From: Pseudomicrostroma phylloplanum
Lineage: Eukaryota > Basidiomycota > Exobasidiomycetes > Microstromatales
NCBI GenBank assembly: GCA_039545275.1
Contig: BCHS01000001.1
Coordinates: forward strand, 946,853 to 1,010,852
Reading direction: 5' to 3'
DNA: 64,000 bases
Part shown: piece by piece, positions 20,272-30,200 of the stretch
How the letters are laid out: each line of letters opens with the position of its first letter
Position numbering within the stretch: position 1 is the stretch's first letter
Position numbers and translations under genes: made by a program
The notes under the pieces: model-generated
Database searches by the model: none
Told to the model about the DNA's origin: nothing
The model's input: the letters and a program-made list of their open reading frames with translations, nothing else

Positions 20272-22225
20272 TTACTCCCTGTCGTCTCCGCGGCGAGGGG
20301 CGGGAGAGCGGCTTCGCTCTCGAGACGCCTCGACATCCCTCTCTCGCTCAGGAAGGGGATCCCTAGGTCTCCTCGAGTCGGACCTGCCAGAGTCGTACTC
20401 GTCACGCCTGGGAGGAGGGGACGCTCGTCGGTCGTACCTGTCCTCCGGGTAGTCGCCTCGAGGCGGGTAGGCCTTGCGAGGAGGAGGGTAGTCTCGCGGT
20501 CCGCGGTCGTAGCCGCCACGTTCGTAGCCTCCGCGTCCACCCTCGTAACCACCTCGGCCACCTTCGTATCCGCCCCGTCCGCCGTCGTAGCCACCTCGTC
20601 CTCCATCGTAGCCACCTCCGTAGCCTCCTCCCCTACCGCCATCGTATCCTCCACCGTAGCCACCACCCCTGCCACCGCCGTAGCCACCTCGAGAAGGAGG
20701 GGGAGCACCGTAAGGTGGGTAGTCGTCGTACCTTCCACGAGGCGGGCCAGCCATAGGGGGAGGAGATGGGGCTCGAGCAGGAGCAGGATCAGCTCGCAGC
20801 TTGTTTCCCCTCAGATCGAGACCTTCAATTTTGGCCAGCGCTCTGTCCATGTCCTCCTTGTTCTCGTACTCAAGGACACCTTCATCGGGTCGGACAGGAT
20901 CAACATCTGCGAAGCTGATCTGACCGGCCTCACGGCCGATGTCCTTGAGGTCTTGCCAGCTAGTCTTGGGAGGAAGGTTGCTGATGAGAACTCGGTAAGC
21001 ACCTGCGAGGGAAGGTCATCACATGCTGGTCAGCAAGAGGGGCTACCGATGTCATCCAGCCGAGTTCAATTCAATTTCCACTCACCCCTTCGGATGCGAG
21101 GCGCAGGTCGAGCTCCGTAGCCAGGAGCGCCGTAGCCTCCTCGTCCGCCACCGTAAGGGTCGTAGGCTGCACGCTTTCCGCCCTTGGCGTGTTCAACTTG
21201 AATTCTGTGATGACACAATGAGAGGGATTGACGCATGAGCCCGGATGCTAGAGCAATGCGCCATAGTGCGAGTCTCCAGCGTTGACTCACCTCTCGCCAA
21301 GCAATTCAGAGCCGTCGAATTTCTATTGAGTGTGCACCAGAATCGATGGAGGTAGAGAGATGGAGCCAGCCAGTAGCCAAGCATTAGTCGAGTCAGCACC
21401 GCGTCCGTTTCGATGAGACTAGGATCCAGGAGTCAATATCCAAACGCCAAGGTTCGAAGCGGTCTCACCCTGGACATCTGGGCAAGTGCTTAGATGCCAG
21501 AGAGACGCATCTGCCGTATGTACCGTATGTACCGAAAATGGCGAAAGACCGCTCCTCTCATTGTTCCGCCGAGACCCAAGGAGACCAAGGCAGCGTAACC
21601 AGATCGAAGACCAATAGCTCCTCCGTCCTCTGGGCCATGAATGCGAAGTCGGGCAGCCGACAGGACCAACTGGTGATGCATCGATCCACAGCTCGCTCGG
21701 GACATCCTACCAAGGGAAGAGCAGCAGACAGTTCGTGGTCTGTACCAGGGTCACGGCAGACCATCACGGTCACCATCGCCTACAGCGCGCGTCTCCAGCG
21801 GTCCAAGATGCCTCAGATAAGCGACCGAGAAGTCGCCAGTGTAGTCACCAGTGTATTCTTCAAGGAACCTGCCAGTGCTGTCCAGCTTTCCTTCGCCGAG
21901 TTCTGGGTACCGGGTAGCATGCAACATCTTCAGGGCCACGAACGTACCTTGACGACATCTTCTGCGTTTCTTGCGTCCTCGAATTCGCAGAATCCGAACG
22001 CTCCCATCAGCTTGATGTCTGCCACGGGCTATACGTAGGGCGTATGTATCAGCGCATAAGCGCACAAGACGAGATGGTCAGCACGCTCGCCCCTGGGTCA
22101 GTCTGCCGCGTCGCCTTGGTCGCCATGTCTAGCTAAGCACTCACGAATCCCTTGAAGAGGTCCTCGATGTCAGTCCTCTGAACATCGGGTGGCAGTCGGC
22201 CAAGGTAGACTCGAGACGTAGCCAT
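20272..22225 (-). CDS. SR/RGG-type RNA-binding protein with two RRMs (Srp2/Npl3 class)
   Basis: Shuttling or splicing-type RNA-binding protein. Minus-strand exons are 22225-22145, 22028-21948, 21322-21291, 21204-21086 and 21002-20272; 347 aa. RRM1 (residues 1 to about 75) starts RVYLGRLPPDVQRTDIEDLF and has KLMGAFGFCEFED as RNP1. RRM2 (about 105-175) begins AYRVLISNLPPKTSWQDLKD, with the SWQDLKD signature typical of the second RRM of SR proteins. The tail is a long RGG/YGG array (GGYGGG, GGYDGGRGG, GGYEGGRGG units) followed by Arg/Ser/Asp-rich sequence ending RRGDDRE. The third intron is 625 nt, which is unusual here. The gene is head-to-head with an RRM-cyclophilin gene. Fission yeast Srp2 and budding yeast Npl3 are the nearest relatives by layout; I cannot separate them. 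Confidence 0.9.
21323..21947 (-). other. Long intron of the SR-protein gene
   Basis: 625 nt between GTACGTTC and CACTCAATAG on the minus strand. It separates the codons for VVK and KFDGSELLGER, which are contiguous in the family, so no extra coding exon is needed. A plus-strand frame that crosses it has no protein likeness. Confidence 0.75.
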
Positions 22226-22496
22226 GTTTGTAGTAGTGGAAGTCGTGGGTAGAGTGGATGGTATAGCAGACTCCTGTGTATCCTTGTTCGATGGCTGGAT
22301 GTATGGAGGAGAACAACGCGGGGGAGGATGCAGACGAAGCCGACGGAGGTGGATCTGCCCGACGGATCGGAGCACGCTGGGTGCGCGCGGCTCAGCCACA
22401 GCCACAGCCACCAGGTGGAGCTTCCCGCCAGATCTTCCCTTTCCGCTTCCGAGGCCATACGCATACACCCTGGTCCAAGCCTTCGCTCGCCCAAGC
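22226..22496. promoter_or_regulatory. Divergent promoter of two RNA-processing genes
   Basis: 271 bp between the start codons of the SR-protein gene and the RRM-cyclophilin gene. It is short enough that regulatory elements are probably shared. Confidence 0.55.
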
Positions 22497-24175
22497 ATGA
22501 GTGTGCTGCTAGAGACGAGCTTGGGAGACCTCGTGGTGAGTAGCGAGAGTGTCAAAGGAGTCAGAGGCAAGACAGCTGACTCCCACCTTCTTTATGTCCT
22601 GGCAATCTGCGCCTTGCAGCTCGATCTTGATGTGGACCGAGCACCAAAGACATGCGAGAACTTCCTGAAGTTGGCAAAGGCGTACAAGTACAACTACTGC
22701 GCCTTCTTCAGCGTGCAAAAGAATTTCCTCGCCCAAACAGGTGACCCTTCCTCCTCTGGCAAAGGTGGCTCGTCTGTCTGGTCCCTCTTGCCAAAGGACT
22801 CGCCTCAGTATGACCCCTCGCCATACTTCCGGCCAGAGCGGGGGCCGCACCTCAAGCATCGCACGAAGGGCACGGTCTCCATGGCCCTCTCCCATACCGG
22901 AAAGGGGAAGGCCGAAGACGACCTGGTAGCAGGCTCGCAATTCTTCATCACCTTGGCGGATAACATTGAATACCTCGATGGCAAGCATGCTCCCTTTGCA
23001 ATGGTGGTTGAGGGTGAGGAAGAGGGAGAGACGCTAGACAAGATCAATGCCTCTTTCACCGATGACGATGGTAGGCCGTTAAGGGACATCAGGATCAAGC
23101 ATGTGATCGTCCTAGGTGAGTGTTTGGGTCTCGAGGTATTTGCAGGGCGAAAAAATTCCCCAAGGTCTGCTGCTGACTCTTTGTTATGCCCCTCATTCGC
23201 CCAGACGACCCATTTGAAGATCCCGTCGGTCTGTCCGTCCCATCTCGGACGCCTTCTCCGACCCCTGACCAGCTCTCCGCCATCCGTCTTGGCGAGGCAG
23301 ACGAGATCGAAGACAATTGTCCTGCAGAGGAGAAGGAGGAAGCCCGGCGCAAGGCCGACTCTTCCGCTGCTGCCCTCACCCTAGAGATGGTTGGCGACCT
23401 GCCCTTTGCCGAGATCCGTCCGCCAGAGAATATCCTCTTTGTCTGCAAGCTCAACCCGGTCACTCGCTCTGAAGACCTGGAGCTCATCTTCAGTCGATTT
23501 GGCAAGATTCTCAGCTGTGAGGTCATCAAAGACAAGAAGACGGGAGACTCACTGCAGTATGCCTTCATTGAGTTTGACGAGCGCGAGAGTGCGGAACAAG
23601 CCTACTTCAAGATGGATGCGGTCCTCATCGATAATCAGCGCATACGAGTCGACTTCAGCCAGTCGGTCTCCAAACTCCATTCCAGATGGATCGAAGATCG
23701 AACGGGGAAGAAGCCACCTCCTGGAGCAGGACGGGGAGGCGGCGATCCGGATGGTGGGAGGAGGGCATACAGTCCTCCTTCGAGAGGCAATAGCGGTACA
23801 CCGAGGGGCGGCGGTGGTGGCGGCATGATGTTCGACATGGATGAGATGGCATCACGAGGATCATACAGAAGGGATGGCCCGCCGCCTTCACGACGATTCG
23901 ACGATCGCAGAGATGATCGACCGAGAGGGGCCGACAGAGACTACAGAAGGGAGGATGGCGATCGCGGTCGTGGCGATGTATATGATCGGAGGCCAGAGCA
24001 TCGAGGAGACAGAGATCGTAGAGACCGTGACAGGGATGAACGTTCGGCCGGCACTCGGCCAAGAGACGACTACCGAACGGAGGACCGGAGACGAAGTGAT
24101 CGCGACGATCCCTACCGGCGAGAACGAGATCACGGTCGAGAGAGAGATCGTCGTGCACGTTCACCGAGACGTTGA
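22497..24175 (+). CDS. CYP6: Cyclophilin-RRM peptidyl-prolyl isomerase (PPIL4/CYP6 type)
   Basis: Nuclear cyclophilin fused to an RNA-recognition motif. Exons are 22497-22535, 22620-23115 and 23205-24175 (introns 84 and 89 nt); 501 aa. The cyclophilin fold covers residues 1-178 ([44 protein letters not shown]). The position of the catalytic FHR arginine reads [15 protein letters not shown] and the ligand-binding Trp is Tyr (IEYLDG), as in PPIL4 proteins, so isomerase activity may be weak or absent. An acidic linker leads to an RRM at about 254-332 ([17 protein letters not shown]). The C-terminal third is rich in Arg, Asp and Gly (many RRDD, DRDR blocks), suggesting spliceosome association. 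It is convergent with the Furry-family gene. Confidence 0.95.
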
Positions 24176-24273
24176 ATGTATGAGGCTTCGTGATATGGTA
24201 CATTGCATCTTCATCGTAACAAATACAAGCATCTGCGGGTACTTCCCCTCTTTTCTGCCTTCCTGGGTCGTTC

Positions 24274-27200
24274 TCACAAATAGTCAGGTCCTACCGGCGA
24301 GTGCGTCGCTCCGCTACCCGACCCACCACTACCGCCGTCGGTGGACGCTTTCCTGTAGAAGAAAGATCGACGGTTGCCCTTGCCTCCTCCCCCTCCTGCT
24401 GTCTCCCTCCAGGGTCCGCCTCTCCCACCTGCCGCGCCTCCTCTGTCCCAACCATTCAACTCTTCAGCAATGGGCGTCCGAGCAGCCCCCTGCATGAGAT
24501 CCGGATCAAAGGCCTCGCTGCCCGAAGACTGCTTGGGGCGGTGTGTCGGACCCGCTGTAGATCTTGACGATGGAGTAGCCTCCATCGGGTAGCCTCCCAA
24601 GGCCGTGAAGCTATTGTCTGCAGTCAGTGGTAGAGGCGTGGTACGCGCAGCATCTAGAGTGGTATCTTGATCCTGATCCTCTTCGTCTTCATCATCCGAG
24701 GCTAATGCAACGTCATTGTCGTTGTGCTCGCTCTCTTCTTCATCCTCTTCCTGAAGAGTTTGCCCGTAATGCCTGTTGTTGCCGCCATATCGAGCTCTTC
24801 CATTGGCGCTTGGCACGCCAGTGCTTGCCAAAACTCTTGCATTCCCGTGCGGTAGGCGGTAGCGGCCGTCCGCTTCGACCATGGTTAGGGAGGCTGGTGA
24901 CTCAGCCAGGTCGCCTGCGCTTCCATGATCGTCGGCGAAGAAGGAGCTGAGATCCTGAAGCTGGTTGACCAGGTCTCCCAGACCGCCCCTTTCAGTGGTC
25001 TCACCCGTGATACCTTCGACATCACTACCCATACCCACACCAGCGCCGTTTCCGCTGAGTAGATAGTCTTGACCGTCCTCGACCATGCCATAGTCCTCGT
25101 TGACAAAGTCGACCATCGACACCGGCGCAACGTCCAAGGTCATCTCGCACATCTTGAAGACGGCCTGAACATTGATGCGGGTCCGCGAGCCTAGCTCTTG
25201 TGGATTGGCAACAGCCCAGCCGCTGTCATCGGGAGCGCCAAAGATCGCAGCATCGCTGGCCTGCTCTCTCCTACGACTAGGATTGCCCCACTGTAAGCTC
25301 ATCCGCAGGATTTGGTTCGCAGCAGGTCCGCCGTGAATCGCAATCGGCTCATCTAGAACCTCGAGCGCTTGAGCTGCAAGCGGTGTCGAGAGCAGACGCA
25401 GCAGCGGCATGAGCAGCTCAGACCCTAGCCTGGCAAATTCGTCCGATCGCGTGTCAACCACTTGGAAGAAGATCTTCAAGACTTGCATCGTCTGGTTTCT
25501 CAGCCACTCATGCTGATTGAGCGTCAGTCCAAGAAGAGACACGGCTAGTCGAGGAGCCAAGCGGGGGAGAAAGTTGGCTCTCACGCAGTTGATGGCCTGT
25601 CTCACCAGATCGTCCTTGGTCCTGAAGCGTACCTTGGCTATAGATGAGGCGATTCGAGCGAGATCACTCTTTCCTCGTGCCTCGGCCAACGTGGCGATGT
25701 CATCCGCCAAAATCAAGACAGCTTCGTCCCTCGTCTGAGGTGAAGCCTCTGTACTTTGAAGGAACCAAGGAAGAGCATTCACGAAGAGGAACGCTAACCG
25801 ATCATCAGAGGATGAGTCGATCAGGGTGCAATCCTGGATCTTTGCAAGGCGAGAGAGGACCTTGAAGGACGTGGCCGAAGTGACCGAGGAGCGGAGTCCT
25901 CTCAGAACCAGGGGCTGTATGGCGCCCCTTTCGCCCTCCCAGCCCTCAGGAAGCTTGGACAAGAGCAAGCCGATGACTTCAGGATCACCGATGTCCAGCT
26001 TGTCCAAGAGGCCGTCAAGCATGTCGATGGCAACCTCGAATTCACCCTCGTTGACGGTGCTCAAACAAGCGACGGCAGCCCAGAACGTCTGGATGAAGAC
26101 GTGCTCTTGATCTTCACTGTCGTCTGTCCACCTCACGAGTGCAGTGAGAGTATACAGGATCTCCAACGAGAAGCACTGAATCCCGGTGTTGGGGTCAGAG
26201 ATGGTATTAGACAGCCGCCCGAGCATGTCTGCCAGCATTGTGGGTGTTGCAAATGGGAGCAAGATCCGGAAGGCCTGGAAGGAGCGGCAGGCAAGGTGCC
26301 GGACTGGACCGGACGTAGCCCAGAAGAGAGCGATGTTGCCCCACTGCTCTGCGAGGTCTGGGGCCAAGGGTTGCAGGATGTTGAGAGTCTCGGTGAGGAG
26401 AACTCGCATCGATCTTGGGGTCTTCATCTCGTCGAAAACCACCTCGGCGTCGTCGTGGGACCAGAACGTCCAAGTCGTGCAAAGCTTCTCGACTTGTGCC
26501 TTGGCGGACAATTCCCCTGCCTGCATGGCAGCCATGGAACTCATAGCCGCCATGCTACGCAACAACTGCTCAAACATGCCAATGACCTGATCCTGCATGA
26601 AGGGCACCAAGCTATCGATCTGCACAAAGATGGCGTGCAGGAGGCTGGGTAGCTTGGCGCTCAGCCGGTCGGACCTTTCGTAGGTAAGCTCGCCAATGAA
26701 GAGGAGAGCCAGTTGGCCGGGAGAGAAGACCATGCGGGAAGAGGGCTCTGGCAATACCGACGTCAACGCCGCTCGATAGAGACTCGCGTGCTCGGCAGTA
26801 CTGGTCTGCACTGCAACTTCGCTCTGCGGGACCGGAATCATCGTCGTTGGCTCAATGAAGGCACAGAGTTCATCAAACATCAGAGGTCCGATGATGGTGT
26901 GAGACAGGCAAGAGACGACTCGCTTCGCTTGCACCACGAAGCTGGGCGTAGGATAACAGAGTCCTTGCTCAACTAGAAACTTGATGATCGCATTCGCATT
27001 GAGGAGGATCTGTGCGCCCTCTGCTAGGCTTGCCCATGCGTCTTGAATCTCGAAGTTGTGCTCGTCGCCATGTTTGATCGTTAGGAAGAGGAGGTTGCTT
27101 AGAACCAGCATGGAGCAGTACGTCAGGCTGTTGTCACCTCCAGCTTGCTCGGCGCCCTGTAAAAGGTCGATACTCCTCAGCCAATCTGGGAGGAGGCCAA

Positions 27201-30200
27201 GCGTGGTGGATCTCCGAGAAATATCGATCACGTTGAGTCGTAAAGTGAATTCACAGACCATAGCTACCTTGAGCGACGAAAAGTGGTGCGCAAGGTAGGC
27301 TGATACCTCGCGCTGGGCTCGAAGATACGTGGCGGGTAGCGGGCTGTTCACACCCACTTCGATGTCATGCAAAGAGAGGTCTGGCATGTTCTTCTTCACG
27401 GCCCACTCGATGAGGGCAAATGCTTTTCTGCGAAGCTCCGTATCAGGGTGACCTAGTTTGGTCAACCCAAGACAGAAGACGTGATGCAACGGCACCTCTA
27501 CGGTATTCAAGCTCACTATGCTTTCGCACAAGCTAGCAAACAAGGACTGAGGGGCTCTCAGCTTGTCAAGCTCGTGGAAGGCGCTGACTATCGCGGCGTT
27601 AACCAGGTCCGCATTGTTCGGATTTTGCTGAAGCACTGCGTGTAGAGCCCGTCTCGCCACGCCTTGATTGATGGGGGATGGGCTTTTGAACAGCCCTTCA
27701 AGCCAGAGCACAAGCCATGTAGGCTCGAACGGCGTGTTGACAGTAGGCGTGGTCTTGTCCGTGATAGGTCCCAAGCACATAGTGGCCATAGCGTCACTTG
27801 CATAGAATGAGAGCGCCTGTGTCTCGTCTCGCAAGGTGGTGATGGTATGCTCTCTCTGCTTCTCGTCCCTCGCCTGTGTTGCGACGCTCGCAAGAAGGTT
27901 GGCCAACTTCGACGGGCCGTCTCTCGCCGACTGACTGTAGGCATACCAGTCGGAAAACATCCTGAACATTCTCAAGCGCGTACTGAAAGGGAAGAACCGA
28001 TCGCATTCGCCTCGCGAGGCCAGCCCTTTGTATAGATCCTCAACCACTCCGCAGAAGTATCGTCGAAGGAGCTGAAAGTCCCAGTCTAGCTCGACTTCCT
28101 TGGCAATGAGGAAGTTGAAAGTATCCTTGACCCATCCAATGACGAGGTTCATGATGGCAGTGTCCGACAATGTGGAGTCACCAGACATGTGAGAAGACGT
28201 AAGCTGAACGACATGAGCGAGAGCAGTCCTGAGGCGAGTATGACGACGAGCGGATGCCGTCGTCCTTCCCATCGATCGACTACGCCCTCCATCATTGATC
28301 TGAGAGCTGACAGATTGCAAGGTCTCTAGTAAGGTGCGATAGAGATTGAGGTTGATGTTGCCTAGCGCCATGACCGCTGCTTCGCGATACTTCGCCTGAT
28401 CGGAAGCCAAGAAAGGGACGAGCTTCTGAAACAGGTCACGAGCTGCGATTACCCGCTCTGAGGCATCAACTTCGCCGCTCTGCTGTTGTCGCCATTGAGC
28501 GGCTGTGTTGACAGCACCACGTGAGCCCTCAGTAGAGGTGGTAGTCGTGCACAAGGCAAGGATGTACATCTTCCAATGCTCGGTCATGAGAGCCTGGTCA
28601 GCCGGAGAGGCCGTCGATTGTGAGGTCGTTGCTAGTCCAAGCGATGCTGCTGGCGACGCTGGAATTGACCTGACCGTGGACCCTCCATGCATGGTTGGCG
28701 CTCGTGGAACCAGACCTGCAGCTATTCCGACTGCTGAATCCATACTGAGCAGTCTGTTGGTGACGTGGGAGCGAAAGACCGCCACAGTAGTGGGGAATCT
28801 TTCCAAGCAGTTGCGCAGAAAGCGAGGAAGGACATGCTGCCAGAGCGAATGCTCAATCGACAGGTCGCTCTCAGCCAGATCGCTAAGTGGGTTCATGCTG
28901 TTGTTGCGGTTCCACTCCGTCACCTTCTGGCGCTGATCTGCACTGAGTCGCGAGTCGTCGACGTTGCAGAATGTACGGCATGGCAGATCGAGGAGATGAA
29001 TGATACGCGTCGGCTCGGTCACAGCGGGGAAGCCATCAAGCCCGGGCGCACCCGCACTTACGCGTGCATCGCCTGCGGGCGATGCGAATGCTTCATCAAG
29101 AATTGCCACGATCCTCAGAGTGCTGATCGCTAGCCGTCGAAGCGGTCGATGACCGGAGCATAAGAGTAGGAGGCCATATGCCTCGACCTCATCATTGATG
29201 GCCCAAGCACTAGTCCTCTCCATCTGGGCGTCGACGCCTTGCTGTCCGTCCCCCTGGCTGGCTCTCAACTGGCCGAGCCAAATATTGAGGAAATCGAGCC
29301 AGACCTTGACCGCTGCTTCCACCTTGGGGAGAAGGGAGATCTGATGTGGATGAGTCTCCCAGAAGATCGCATTTGTGCGAAAGACAAAACGTCCAAAGCC
29401 CGAGACGACGGCAGCAGCGCCGTTGCTACGCTGTTGAGCTATCCTCTTCAGTGTCTGAGACGCTGCGTCACCTAAGTCTGGGTCTGCACTGAAGGATGCG
29501 CGGAAGAGGACGGAGAGGACACTTGCGAAGGGGATGCTAGAGGCCAGGCATCGTGGCCAAGATTCGAAGCAGGCTCGAAGTAGATCGACGTATGGTTGTT
29601 GCTCTCTCGCGTAAGCTACCGTCAACTTGCTTCTCGGGTGCTGCCGCATGATGTATCGCTCGTGATCGACCAGAGCGGCCATGTTTGTCATCGACTGTGT
29701 AGTTGGTATGGAGGCTGCCGCACTATGGCCAGGTCCTTGTCCCGCTCCCGCTCGCAGGACGACAACGGATTCGTCGAAGACATTGGTCGTCGCAACTTGA
29801 TGGTCGCAGATGAGAGCAATCTTGCCTATGAGATCATTGAACTTCACCTGGCCATCCCCGATGTCCGGCTTGGGAGAGGTGAAGCTGTCTGGAAGCTCGT
29901 CTCCCATCCCACTGAAGTCTACAAGTTCGTACCGACCAAAGTCCGGGCTGGAAGGAAAAGGAGGCGACTTGCCTTTCACGTGGGCATCCAAGACCATGAC
30001 TACCGCTCGAATGGCAGCGATCATGCGAGATGGTGTCAAGACGTCTGTTTGCAGTGAGAGGGTAGATCCACCTAGAGCATTGTGGCGGAGAAATTCCAGG
30101 ATGAGATCGCGGCCGAACTCGAAATGCCGATACAAAACCAAATGCAGCATCGCAATATGCGGTGCTTGCGAAGTCTCCGCACCAACGATGACGGCAGGCC

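Noticed and set aside
21538..22038. 166-codon plus-strand frame across the SR-gene intron
   Set aside because: It overlaps an SR-gene coding exon in antisense and has no protein likeness.
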